A stretch of DNA of 64,000 nt from Nemertoderma westbladi (taxonomy: Eukaryota > Xenacoelomorpha > Nemertodermatida > Nemertodermatidae): assembly GCA_032718475.1 (NCBI GenBank), contig JAUCBJ010008288.1, positions 20,883 to 84,882 of the forward strand, read 5' to 3'. The position numbers and the translations under genes are program-made. The stretch's first letter is position 1, and every line of letters starts with the position of its first letter. Under the pieces are notes generated by a model that saw nothing but the letters and a program-made list of their open reading frames with translations, had not been told where the DNA came from and searched no databases. Of this stretch, positions 20,791-31,636 are shown piece by piece.

Positions 20791-22054
20791 GATCATTGCC
20801 AATATGTGACTTCGATAGTTGTCATTGAGAAATATGTAAGTTAGAGTGTCGACAGTAGAATTACTCATGGCTAGCCCCTCCACCACATAGTAGGTTTGTA
20901 CGCTCCTAGAACAATACAGAACATAGCATTATCTATGACATTTCCAATAACATTTTCAGTTTTATTTATTAAGCAATGAAATTTATTATTTTGCAATTCT
21001 GTACGTGTGAGCCGGGATATTATTGTTCTAATCGACAATAATTGTTTTAAGGTGAAATACATACTGTATATATAAGGCATACCTACAGTAGTTGAGCCAT
21101 TACATATTACGTGACACGCTGTAATGCACGCATTGCATCTAGGATTCCCCTGGTAGTTGTACAAAATGCTTCATATGTTCTCTATCTACAGTATCATCAG
21201 AAATAGTAGGCCTACACTGTTAATTACAATATAATTATTATTATGTATTTTTATTGATCAACAAACATATTTTCAGTTTTCTCACCGTTTGCGTTCAGTT
21301 AACGGAGAATCAGCGACATTTGCGTAGAATGCGTAGAAATAATAGGGACCCCAGAGAATCGCGAAAGCTGAACACAGAATCAGGAATAAACGAACCATTC
21401 GCTGTTTGGATTTCAACGCCTGTTTCGCTTGGTTGGCTGTCAATCGTTGGTCTAATTGATGAAAATTTAAAAAAGTGTTTCATAAGTTACAGTACAATAC
21501 ATACTCATATGTGAATAGCAAACACACACGGTTCCACACCTGTCTGTACTTTTACACGTAGCCAAAAAGTACCAGTATTTACCAGAAAATGGGGCAAATT
21601 CTGTTCAATTTAGATTTAAGAGAGGTAACATCCATCTGCTTATAATTAAAATTAATATAAACGAGATAAGTGTAAAGCAAAAATAAAAATAAAATTAGTT
21701 CTTAGTTAATTCCATTTACCGGTACTACCACTTGCTTACCGGTACCACTTGCTTACAGGTACCATTTGATTTGCTAACCGGTACCACTTGCTTACCGGTA
21801 GGCCTACCATTGCTTGATAAAGGAACCCGTAAGGGTTTTCAAATATTACTATAATTTCATTTGTATTTTTGCTTTATCGTTATCCCGTTTATATAAACTT
21901 AAATTATGTTCAATTTGTTTAAAGTTTATATAAACTGTACTTTCAATATTATAGGCCTATAATAGTCACATGCACCATAATACAAAATTTACATGATTTG
22001 TTATATTTCCTTTCCATATTATATTCATTATAATGATTAAAGTAAGTATTTTAC
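20791..22054. other. Non-coding flank with TACCGGTA cluster
   Basis: No exon was recognised. At 21718-21806 several closely spaced TTACCGGTACCACTTGC-like units occur, built on the palindrome TACCGGTA. If the adjacent GPCR has further 3' exons, none is visible here. Confidence 0.5.
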
Positions 22055-22223
22055 CTGGAAACTTTTTGTCTCTTATCCAAAGTGTGTAACCAATCACCGA
22101 GTAACATACAATCATTAAAACCAGTGGAATTATGTATTGTAGAACAAAGAGACTGGTTTCGTATATGAACAAGGATTTCGGCCTTGGCCAGACCTCTGCA
22201 CACACTGTGAAGTTTCTATCATT
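22055..22223 (-). CDS. GPCR exon: extracellular loop 2 and TM5
   Basis: This 169-bp exon is bounded by a TTTTCAG acceptor and a GTAAAA donor on the minus strand. It encodes VCAEVWPRPKSLF, holding the conserved loop-2 Cys, then a hydrophobic TM5 with LQYIIPLVLMIVCYS and the Pro typical of rhodopsin-class receptors. YTLW and a basic run follow at the start of intracellular loop 3. The C-x-E-x-W-P pattern and TM5 resemble neuropeptide receptors such as the tachykinin/NPY/RYamide group. Reading frame and phase join exactly to the exon at 22637-22766, which supports real splicing. No TM6-TM7 exon is visible downstream; minisatellite and retroelements begin at 20790. Confidence 0.72.
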
Positions 22224-22636
22224 CTGAAAAGTTAAATTTAGAAAAATTTAGATAAAACAAGAATTAAATAGTTAGAGACTTTAATAATCTTAAATTATTA
22301 CTTCCAAAACATCGGATTCATAATTTGTACAAAGTATTAATGGCTTTGAGGATGTGGAATATGTTGCTAATAGACTATTTTGAATTTTTTAATATTCGTT
22401 TGGCATTTGTACTAAAACTAAAATTAACTGTAAATTTTTTTTAATTTTAATTTTACTAAAAACAAAAATGTACATTGAAATCATTAATAATTGTCTTTTT
22501 TCAGAACATTGAAGAAATCACCCTTAACCCACCGCTTGTTATGGAACTGGCTGGGACTTTGTTGTAGCGGGTACCGGTAAGTATGCCTAAGGATGTAACT
22601 ACAATAAATTACTGGTACCCTTTGGAGACGACTTAC

Positions 22637-22766
22637 AGTGATTAGGTTTGTATGCGAAATGACAGGACAGGCAAGTGCAGCTGAAAATATCCATATCAGT
22701 GCCAAGATCAGACAGACTCCTGCCCGTGGTATTCGCTGTTTCATTGGCCACATTGTAATGTATAAC
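22637..22766 (-). CDS. GPCR exon: end of intracellular loop 2 and TM4
   Basis: 130-bp exon between a TTCTTACAG acceptor and a GTAAGT donor on the minus strand. It encodes YITMWPMKQRIPRA, the loop-2 stretch that follows the DRY motif, then TM4 with LILALIWIFSAALACPV, including the conserved Trp and Pro. One base completes a codon from the upstream exon, followed by 43 full codons, so it joins in phase 0 to the next exon across a 412-bp intron. The exon with TM1-TM3 and DRY is not identifiable between 22767 and 23461; element 1 begins at 23568. It could be a real receptor gene with very long introns or a stranded remnant. Confidence 0.72.
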
Positions 22767-23461
22767 CTGTAAGAAAATAATTAATTGGTATACTAAAATT
22801 ATCATTGGTCGGAGTCCGACACGTACTACGACAGTCGGAGTCCACCACCAACTCTTACAATTTGACATTTACAATACAGAAGCGTAAAATAAGAGCTTTG
22901 GAGGTAAAACCTATTTGAGTGATTGATTTGTTTTAATTCCGGTACAAAGCTAATGGAAGTCTATGTCGTGATGCCATGATCGTCCATAATCATGAACCAA
23001 AGATATGTTCACGGTTTGGGGCCTACATGCAGCTCAATGAAGTTGAGCGTAGTGGAATTAATTTTATTGAGGGAAAAGGACGGTATGTTTGCTATGTAGA
23101 CTTGAATGGGGAAGGTTGATATGATGAGTGATAATTCCTTACCCTGGCAGTAATAGACACATATAATAAGATTATATATGTACATTATAATAGGAATAAG
23201 GCAAATTTGAATAGATCAATGTCAAGCCACTCTACTACATAACCAATAGAATTGTTCAAGAATTCAAATAGAAATCCATTGGTTGCAGTATTAGGAATTT
23301 GGAATCATTTTATTAGTGTCTGTTAAGTGAGATGTATACATCAATGTGAGATCCGTTTGGTCCAGATAGATCAGTACAATAGTCATACTGTATATCTAAC
23401 CGGTTGGTATTTGGAATCATTTTATTAGTGTCTGTTAAGTGATGAGATGGTATACTATCAA
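22767..23461. repeat. Non-coding flank with a ~115-bp tandem duplication
   Basis: No coding exon was recognised. The 23297-23510 stretch holds two imperfect tandem copies of a segment containing GGAATCATTTTATTAGTG and a TCTAACCGG element. The second copy merges into sequence that also occurs at 45609-45730 and may be a Ty3/gypsy LTR. Confidence 0.55.
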
Positions 23462-23567
23462 TGTGCGATGCTAGATAGATCAGTATAATAATCATATATC
23501 TAACCGGTAGGTGTACAGGATAAGCACGTACATATGGTGTATTTCACATACGGTATTATAAAGGTAT

Positions 23568-24749
23568 TGTAAAAGCTTTTGCGGATATAATCAGTCCCCT
23601 CGCCCGCAAAGTACCGTTATAGGTGTTTTAACGGACATAAAAGTCATTATTCTATATGGGTGCTTTGGAGGACATGGTAAGACATAAAACCCGCAATGCG
23701 TCAAATACTCTAGCACAGCTTAGCCTTGATGATTTAGATTACGACATCTAACAGCTGGTTGCTGGCATGGAAACGGCCATTGGACACATGGTTCTTTGTT
23801 TAGCTTAACAGCCAATCAGAGCGATTTTTTCAGTCGATGTGGAGATATTTGGCAGATCGTGCTAGGAGTGTTCAGTCTTACTGTTTTTTCTTGATACTGT
23901 TGTGTTGTTTCTATCTAGGCCAGGAACACCGGCTCTAGAGTCAATTCGTTACAGACTTTAGAAGAAACATTAGTAGGCTTAGATTATAGAACGTATAACT
24001 GTTATCAGTGCAACACGGCACATACATTGTCATATCATATCTTAACCTACCGTCTTAATGCTTTTTACTGTTGTTATTATTTTGTATCAGTTGGTTGAAT
24101 ATTATTTGGAAAACATCTATAAAGAACCCAAATTTCCCAATTTTCTTGATACACTACAGGTTAGAGAGACAGGTTACATATAGCGATTGCGACTTATATT
24201 ATCGTGGTTTGTAGTGAGTTTAATGCTATTTGATAGGCACTACATGAGTCAATTGCTGTTCTCTTTATATATGATAAAATTCATTGACGGTCGGCAGATT
24301 AGTGTGCAGCATTGTGTGTTTCCGGTAGTGTGCATGATTGTGACTGATAACTAAGCATTTCCTAAAGAATGCGCCTCATACGTGAATCATAAGCCTTACC
24401 GACTTACCGTTGTGTTTAGTATAAGTCATATCTCTGTTTACCTAGATAGAGCGCCACGTCCTAAAGGAACTGTTAATATTTCCCGAAAGTGAATAATATT
24501 AGTCAGAAATTATTTATTAACGATCAATCTAATAATACAGTAAGCTTACACTGCAATAACAATCTAAGCCCTCAGAATCCAGTCTCCCGGGTATATCCAG
24601 CGGGTGAATGGACGCGCACTAGGCTGGCTTCTGCTAATGTTGTGTTTATTGGTATTAAATATTTGTCAATTTCTAAAGTCTATTTATAAACCAAAAGACA
24701 TATAAATTTTGGCAGGTTAAACTGCAAAAGGTCTTCAAAAGCGCGTACA
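23568..24749 (+). repeat. Element 1 5' LTR
   Basis: 1,182 bp beginning TGTAAAAGC and ending GCGCGTACA. It matches 40906-42091 almost base for base. It contains TATAACTGTTAT at 23994-24005, which is complementary to the first 12 nt inside the element. Confidence 0.9.
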
Positions 24750-26980
24750 ATAACAGTTATAGTCTTTATTGCAGTAAGCAATAAAGTTGAAAGTACCGGT
24801 CGACCGGTAAACCTGAACCGGTACTGCTGTAGGTCCGTAGGCCTAACTGCCTGAACCGGTACTGCTGTAGGTCCGTAGGCCTAACTGCCTGAACCGGTAC
24901 TGCTGTAGGTCTGTAGGCCCAACTGTCCGAACCGGTACTTCCAGTATAAGTACATTAGTATTATTCGATTTTGATTATTGTATACCGGTAGGTCTTAGTA
25001 TTTAATCAGGGACTGCAGCCCTGGTTTTTATTGAGATTTTACTTATTTCTGTCAGTTTTATTTACATGTAAGTTAATATTGAGCTGAAGACGTGTAAGTC
25101 TGCTCAGATTATTCAGATAACTGTAGGCCGGACTGTTGTCGGATTGTTGTTGAGTCTGGAGAGATTGCGGCGTGTGTAGAGTTTGTCCGATAAAGTGCCA
25201 GTTAGTAAGTTGGGGCAGCCAGAGCTGTAAGGTCAATCCCCTCTTAAAGAATAAGCCGTACTACCGTGTTAGAACGCATACTAACTAACCATTTTGGAAT
25301 CTGCATATACTGTAGTTTATTTAGGCTTGACAGTATTCTGCCAGCGTTTTGGCCTGTGTTTGTTTGTGTGGTCTGTTCAGGTACCGTAATAGTTATTACT
25401 CAGATATTTTGTAGGCTGGATTGTTGTCTAGCTATTATTAGGTCTGAAGAGATTGCTGCGTGTGTAGAGTTTGTCTGATAAAGTGCCAGTTAGTAAGTTG
25501 GGGCAGCCAGAGCTGTAAGGTCAATCCCCTCTTAAAGAATAAGTCGTACTACCGTGTTAGAACGCATACTAACTAACCATTTTGGAATCTGCACATACTG
25601 TAGTTTATTTGGGCTTGGTGGTAGTCTGCCAGCGTTTGGTTTGTATTTTGTTTGAGTATTCTGTACGGGTAGCGTAATATTTATTATTCAGAGTTTATGC
25701 GATTATTCGCAACATTCAATGTCCCCAAGTTTATTCCTACAGTAATTGTGCTTGTTACACATACCGTTATAGTTAAATTAACCCCGGTACTACACGGGCT
25801 GCTTGGCGTAGGTAAAGACTGGTGACTTTGTGCTCCGGTCACTCCAGCAGATGCCGTGGTTCTTTTAACTGTTCAAGTATATTTAACTGCTGGTTATCTG
25901 TTTTTAATAAGTACTTGTACCTAATTTAGGGTTTAGTGTACAGTGCTTTCCGAAGGTATTAGTGTGTAGGCAGTATATTTGTGTTGTAAAGTGGTTAATA
26001 GGCACGTTGGATCTGGTAGTCCGCGGTAATTAACTTCCAGGTAGGAACACTCCATGATACATAACGTAGTACCTATAGCGATACGGCTATAGGTCGTCAG
26101 GCGGTGGTATTTTCCTATCTGGACAGTGCAATATATTTACTACTACTTATTATTTTCAAATACCGTAGTACCCTGTCCGTTGTAATAACCAGAATTCTAA
26201 CCCATTGTTAGACTGGTTTGTAGACTTCTTTTAAAATTACCCTAAAATTTCATACGTAATATTTTGTTGTGTTTAATTAGAGAATTAATCTCACCGTATC
26301 GTAAGTAATTTGTAGTATTAAGTAACTTAGGTAAATTAGAATTATCTGTTTTAGTGTCCCATAAATAGCACTTCACTGAGAGCGCACAGCTTCTGTGTAG
26401 TGACTTCCCCCAGAAATAATAATATTTATTTCAAATATTGACAAAACCCATTTTAAACGGGTATATAAATATTATAAATCAACTCAAATGATTTATAAAT
26501 AGTAGGCCTGCCATACAACAACTAGGTCTCAATATCAGTTGGACTACTGCTTAAATAACGGTGATAAAGTAAGTTAAAGTAACTAAGTAACCTTTAAAAT
26601 TCAGAAATTCAATTATTTAAATAATTGATATACCGGTATTCACAATAGGCCTATTATCTTTATTTCTATAAATTTAGGCTGAAATTATACCGGTATTCTG
26701 TAATTAATTCTAGTCCAGAATTATACTTATATACTATAAGTGTCAGCTGTATACCGGTATTCACGATAGGCCTATTATATATTTATATATATTTGTGCTA
26801 AAATTATATACCGGTACTCTGTGACAAACCTAGTTTACAATACTTCTATATATTATAAGTGTATACCGGTATTCTAATATACTGTAATAAATTACCGGTA
26901 CTAGGCCAACGGTCATACTGAATTACTAGACTTGCTTTAACTGTAACTATAGCAGTAAGCCTTCAACTGTATAGCTAAAC
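24750..26980 (+). other. Element 1 leader with nested tandem duplications
   Basis: 2.2 kb without a credible ORF. The first 12 nt (24750-24761) are complementary to an LTR segment. A hairpin with a perfect 9-bp stem (CTTTATTGC / GCAATAAAG) sits at 24764-24786. At 24793-24940 a ~39-bp unit with CCGGTACTGCTGTAGGTC occurs about three times. A ~300-bp segment containing GTGCCAGTTAGTAAGTTGGG is duplicated (about 25130-25360 and 25440-25660). A ~125-bp unit with TATACCGGTATTC and AGGCCTATTAT is duplicated within 26625-26880. This may be a structured or regulatory 5' leader. Confidence 0.7.
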
Positions 26981-28267
26981 ATGTCTGACACCCAGCAAAA
27001 CCTGTCAGACAGTCTAATCGATACAACCATCTGTGACACAGATAGGAGTGTGGAGCGATTAAGAAAGGAGTTCAGCTCACCTCCTACTGAAAGAAAGGTC
27101 ATCCCTCCAGTAGTAGTATCAGACCCTAAGCTAATCCAACACCGTAGGTCTATCATCGGCACTCGGGCCCAAGTCAAACGGAACCAGGAAGCAGATGTCC
27201 AACAGCAGCAACATCCTAGTCAAGAAACTTGTTCCCAGCGACCCGATAGCTCCAGTAGTTCGGATACTGTAGAGCTGACCCCCGAACGCGGAGTGCAGAT
27301 GGCGGCTACAGCCTACTCGGATCCCCTTCTCACCCTTCCTGCCGCAGTGCTAACTACTATATTGATTGCGGTGGAGGAACACCAAGCCGATTGGGCGAGA
27401 AGTAAGCGAGCGACCCAAGATAGTTATGCGGGATACGCCAGGGAAGAATTGATGTCTATTGTCGAGTCACAATGGAACTTTCCCGGACCCGGACTCCCGT
27501 TAGATTTGTCCGAAGCTACTTGGGAAGATATACACAGGATGGGAGTAGCTAAAGACACGATGGATCCAGCTGTTTGGAAGAGGTCGGCAGCAGGATATGT
27601 GCAGGGATTCTTTGGCTCCTTAGAGCGATTAGAAGAACAACTGTTTAGACAACCCCAAAGACCTCAAGAGCAGGAAGAGCTGCTATATCAAGTACGCGAA
27701 AAAACCCTACGCACAAGAAACGGCCCAGTGGAAATCCCAGCTGGCGGAGCGACCAACCTATGAAGAATCAACTGATGCCACCTTTTCTCAAGAGGAAAGC
27801 GAAGTGACCGCAGAGAGACCGCGAACGAGAGACGCCATCGACATCTATCTGTCAGACTATCAACGTTTCCTAGGTAGGATGAAGAATTGAGGAGACGACT
27901 GGCTGGACTTCGCCCCAATAGTGAAGAAGCCAAGCTTGTGTTGGACTCAATCGATGAGGAAATGTTAGCTGCAAACCAAGCTAAATTTGATGAAAAACTC
28001 CGCCTCGCTAGAGTCCAAGAAGAACAAGTAAAGAAAAGACGGATAGAGGACAGAAAGGCAGTAGCAGCGGCGAAAGCGGCAGCGGCAGTGGAAGAGGCGA
28101 AAGCGGCAGCGGCAGTGGAAGAGGCAGTAGCAGCGGCAAAAGCGGCATCGGCATGGAAGCAGCCAAAGCAGCAGCAGCAATGGCATTGGCAGACGCAGAA
28201 CAGAGAGCGTCTGAAGAGACCACACAACTGGAGTTGGAAAATCTTCAAGAGACGCAAGACTGCATAA
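26981..28267 (+). pseudogene. Element 1 gag N-terminal region (frameshifted)
   Basis: It begins at an ATG (26981) in a 260-codon frame with a polar N-terminus and a part-helical region (LPAAVLTTILIAVEEHQADW). The frame appears to shift near 27700 at a run of six A, again near 27880, and again near 28150 inside an Ala/Glu-rich low-complexity stretch (GCGGCAGCG repeats). Downstream the frame at 28153 takes over. No family is recognised for this N-terminal part beyond its position upstream of the gag capsid region. Small homopolymer indels here might be sequencing errors. Confidence 0.6.
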
Positions 28268-29676
28268 ATAAACAGTTAACTGCTAGTCAAATGCAGATGA
28301 GGAGTAGATCTACTCCCAAGCGCCAAGGATACACATCATCGGAGGAAGGCGAGACCACCGATCCTGAAGGCGGAGTAAATAGATCTCGTCTAAGCAGGCG
28401 TAGAAAAACATCTCACCGTCACAAATTGCCTGATTTGCCCCCAGCGGTTAGAAGACAACTAGCTAGCACAGACTTAGGTAGTACAGAACCTACAGAACAA
28501 ATTATTCAGGTCAAAAGACTCCCTACAATAGTTGATGAGCCTGAAATAATTAGGCCTGTCGTTCCCAAAGCCACTCCTGTGCTAGAGACCCCTGTACTTC
28601 CAGAGCTTAACTCTAAATTTCCTTTACACAGTACTACACTGCCTGTACCCGGTAGTACAGTCCATGAGAATATCCCTGTCCTGGAAGCTGAGAGAGAAAT
28701 CAAAGATTTGTCTCCCGTCGTCCCACGTCAGCCCGCTACAATGTTGGCGACTCCCGCTTCGGCGGTCGAGTGGGTAGAGGAGGGACGGCGGGGGATGAGT
28801 CTCCTGCTCGGACAGATGCAGGAGACTGTCTACCAACTTAAGGGAACAGTAAGGGAAAGTAGGGCAGAATTGCAAGAAGTGCAGCAAAGCATCGCGCTAG
28901 AACGTGACAAATTAGTCAATATACAAAAGGGTATACCAATACACCCAGTAACATTGTGTCAACCTGTTAGGTCTGAAGTATTACATGCGCAAGGTGTGGA
29001 GCCTACACGCATCTATACTGCTAGTGAAGTAGAAACTCCTATAGCAAACCCTATTAAGGGTGATTATAAACCTGTTGTTAATGATATTCCCTATAGACCT
29101 GATAATGATCCGAGAAATTTATATACCGATAATTCGATATTAAATAACACGATGGCCCAAGAAAGCTTTACGCGTCAGATGGTTAGAACAGAAGCCCGCC
29201 AAGCGGTCAAAGTGGGAGAGATCGTCAAATTCAATGGGGATGAGATGAAATGGTTACCTTTCAATGAATATTACAAAGATAGCATACAGAAATCTGTACT
29301 ATCTAATGGAGAGAAACTTAGGTTCCTCATCAAGTGCTTGGAAGGACCTCCCAAGTTAATGGCGTTAAAGTTTATTGGACATCCAGAAGGATTAAGACAA
29401 GTTTGGGATACATTAAACATCAGGTATGGTAACAAGGATAACATAGCTAAGTATTTGTATGCAAAATTAGTAGCCCCCCGAAACTTCCTTAGTAGCGGGA
29501 TTATAGAGTTTTCCGATGAGATTCAGGAGATCTGTAGACAATTGGACTGGTTAGGTAAGTCTCATGAATATCAGAGTTCCATGGTTATTGGAGCAGTAGT
29601 CTCTACTTTACCAAAGGGTGGAGTATGTACACGCTGGGACAAGAAAGTGTTGTATATGAATGAGCAGCAACGATGA
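28153..29676 (+). CDS. Element 1 gag, capsid-like region
   Basis: 507 codons. The C-terminal third matches the BEL/Pao gag domain: VKFNGDEMKWLPFNEYY, LIKCLEGPPKLMALKF, VWDTLNIRYGN and FSDEIQEICRQLDWL. This is the same block order as in the other two BEL elements here. Upstream is a Ser/Thr/Pro-rich linker and a short coiled-coil-like stretch (RESRAELQEVQQSI). It ends in a TGA (29674-29676). The same frame continues nine bases later at 29686, so the stop is a single in-frame nonsense codon within gag. Confidence 0.82.
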   Translation: MEAAKAAAAMALADAEQRASEETTQLELENLQETQDCINKQLTASQMQMRSRSTPKRQGYTSSEEGETTDPEGGVNRSRLSRRRKTSHRHKLPDLPPAVRRQLASTDLGSTEPTEQIIQVKRLPTIVDEPEIIRPVVPKATPVLETPVLPELNSKFPLHSTTLPVPGSTVHENIPVLEAEREIKDLSPVVPRQPATMLATPASAVEWVEEGRRGMSLLLGQMQETVYQLKGTVRESRAELQEVQQSIALERDKLVNIQKGIPIHPVTLCQPVRSEVLHAQGVEPTRIYTASEVETPIANPIKGDYKPVVNDIPYRPDNDPRNLYTDNSILNNTMAQESFTRQMVRTEARQAVKVGEIVKFNGDEMKWLPFNEYYKDSIQKSVLSNGEKLRFLIKCLEGPPKLMALKFIGHPEGLRQVWDTLNIRYGNKDNIAKYLYAKLVAPRNFLSSGIIEFSDEIQEICRQLDWLGKSHEYQSSMVIGAVVSTLPKGGVCTRWDKKVLYMNEQQR

Positions 29677-29685
29677 AGCCCTACC

Positions 29686-30930
29686 ATGGCTGATCTCATG
29701 TCCTTCTTAGATGGTGAAGTAAAACTACAACTCATCAAGCAGTCCAGAGAGAAAACATCAGAAAATAAGGTAAGTGAGAAACCCGTTTCTAGGAGAAGAG
29801 TAACACCGGTGTGCTACACTGACGACGGCGAAAGCCAAACTTCTCAAGAAGAGGACAGCGGGAAAGACACTGATCGATCTTACTACGTTGACAAAACCTC
29901 AAAGGAAGTAAGTAAATACAAGGCTCGAACCAAAGATAGGAGAGAACAGGTTGCCAAGACTCCTCCTCAGTCTCCTAACAGAATGCACGGAAGAAAGCCC
30001 GAAGAAAGAACGAGAGTGCATCAAGTTACCCAAGGTAAAGTGAGTAACATAAAACCTAACTGTGCGCTGTGCGACGGGACCCACCGTTTGAGTGCGTGTG
30101 CTGAATTTCTAAAGAAATCCCTTGTAGACAGACGTGCAGTCATGTGGGATAAGCGGTTATGCTATAATTGCCTCAGATCAGGACACCAACGGCGAACCTG
30201 TTACTCCGACGTAAAGTGTGCAAAATGTGACGCGAAACATCACATCTTGTTACACAGTGAGTTCGAACGAAACAACCCGAGTAAGGTAAGTGAGCCCGAA
30301 CTACATGTCCAATTCAGTGATGTAAATGACACTGATCAAGAATCTGAGATGGAAGGATTCTATACTGACGAATTCTCCGACGCCAACGAATCCTGTTATC
30401 TAATCATTACCGCGGTGTATCGAGCACTTACTTATGAAAAGGACACCGACAATGAGTTCCCCCCAACTACTTTTGCCAGACAACCATCTTGGAAAGCTCC
30501 AACTTCCAATGTAGGAATCAGAGAATTTCCTGTAGTGCAGGTAAGAGTTCACGGTCCTAACAAAAGTTACATAGTGAACGCCCTCCTTGACTCCGGCAGC
30601 ACAGGAACATTCATCGATCAAGAACTAGCCGAAGATATCTTTGCTGGACAACCCAAATTCCGGACTAAATTGAATATGTCAGGAATTATGCAGGTTTGGA
30701 AATCTACCCTAACGGCAGACTACTATGTAGGTGTGTTGTCCACCCCCCAGGATAAACTAGGAGCACAAGGTATAAGGTCGGTAAAAATGGTGGCTATAAA
30801 GAACTTCGCTACTACCCAAGCAGACCTTTATAATTGGGACGAGGATGAGAGCATCCAACATCTTAAGATACCTCGATTCCAGACAAGATTATCCTGGAGT
30901 GCAAATACTCATCGGCCAAAATGCGCATGA
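29686..30930 (+). CDS. Element 1 gag C-terminus and protease
   Basis: 414 codons, in frame with the preceding gag ORF. Zinc-knuckle cysteines are visible in CALCDGTHRLSAC, CYNCLRSGHQRRTC and CAKCDAKHH, the triple arrangement usual for BEL gag. The retropepsin active site is ALLDSGSTGTFI, about residues 300-311. The frame is lost near 30885, after which the downstream frame (30845-31618) carries the homology. Confidence 0.85.
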   Translation: MADLMSFLDGEVKLQLIKQSREKTSENKVSEKPVSRRRVTPVCYTDDGESQTSQEEDSGKDTDRSYYVDKTSKEVSKYKARTKDRREQVAKTPPQSPNRMHGRKPEERTRVHQVTQGKVSNIKPNCALCDGTHRLSACAEFLKKSLVDRRAVMWDKRLCYNCLRSGHQRRTCYSDVKCAKCDAKHHILLHSEFERNNPSKVSEPELHVQFSDVNDTDQESEMEGFYTDEFSDANESCYLIITAVYRALTYEKDTDNEFPPTTFARQPSWKAPTSNVGIREFPVVQVRVHGPNKSYIVNALLDSGSTGTFIDQELAEDIFAGQPKFRTKLNMSGIMQVWKSTLTADYYVGVLSTPQDKLGAQGIRSVKMVAIKNFATTQADLYNWDEDESIQHLKIPRFQTRLSWSANTHRPKCA

Positions 30931-31618
30931 GGCGCTCGAGACATTGGAGAAACGGCCTGCTCAACCGCAGCCACTGCAAACCTATGCGGTAAGAACTAGA
31001 GTAGGTTGGTACTTTACTGGCCCTTCCCACAAAACTCTCGAAGAGAGAATGCCACGAGAACGAATATACCAAGTAAACGATTGGGAAGTGGAGAGCAGTG
31101 AGGTGGACGAACTAACTGAGGGAACACCATACTCCTCAGATAATGACGACATCTACCAACTCTTCGATGAAGAGAACACAATCGACCTACTTATAGAAAA
31201 CAAAACGTGGAAAAACCAGGTGAACCTATGTCAACTGATTCGCCCATCGGGACCCATTGATTACAATGACGAACTAAATGATGAGATAGAGCGATACAAC
31301 GCTAGAACTCGGGACGAACTCGCCGTACGATTCTTTACTCAAGAATTAGTAGAGCCCAATTCATACGATAAGGCCCTATCGATAGAAGAAGAAAGAGCCA
31401 AGCAAATCCAGGAAACAACTACCCGTTTTTTAAAAGACCAAGGTAGATATGAAATCGGCCTACCATTTCGAAAACGAGAACCTAGATTTATAAATAACAG
31501 ACCCTTGGCAGAGAAAAGAATCACTCAATTGCATCGACGCCTTATGGCTAATGCTTCAGCTAAAGAAATGTACCAAACTCAGTTGAAGAAATTTATAACA
31601 AAGGGATACGCGGAGTGA
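30845..31618 (+). CDS. Element 1 protease-RT connecting region
   Basis: Real homology starts at about 30885 with YPGVQILIGQNAHE, the BEL protease/RT connector. It continues through RVGWYFTGPSH and FLKDQGRYEIGLPFR, the segment before the RT palm. It ends at a TGA (31616-31618). The next ORF (31637) is in the same frame, so this too is a single in-frame TGA. The first ~13 codons overlap the previous frame. Confidence 0.8.
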   Translation: MRASNILRYLDSRQDYPGVQILIGQNAHEALETLEKRPAQPQPLQTYAVRTRVGWYFTGPSHKTLEERMPRERIYQVNDWEVESSEVDELTEGTPYSSDNDDIYQLFDEENTIDLLIENKTWKNQVNLCQLIRPSGPIDYNDELNDEIERYNARTRDELAVRFFTQELVEPNSYDKALSIEEERAKQIQETTTRFLKDQGRYEIGLPFRKREPRFINNRPLAEKRITQLHRRLMANASAKEMYQTQLKKFITKGYAE

Positions 31619-31636
31619 GTACCGGAAGGAACACCA

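Noticed and set aside
24489-24689. 66-codon ORF present twice (also 41831-42031)
   Set aside because: It is part of the element 1 LTR and duplicated with it. The start is not ATG and no domain is seen, so it is not called a gene.
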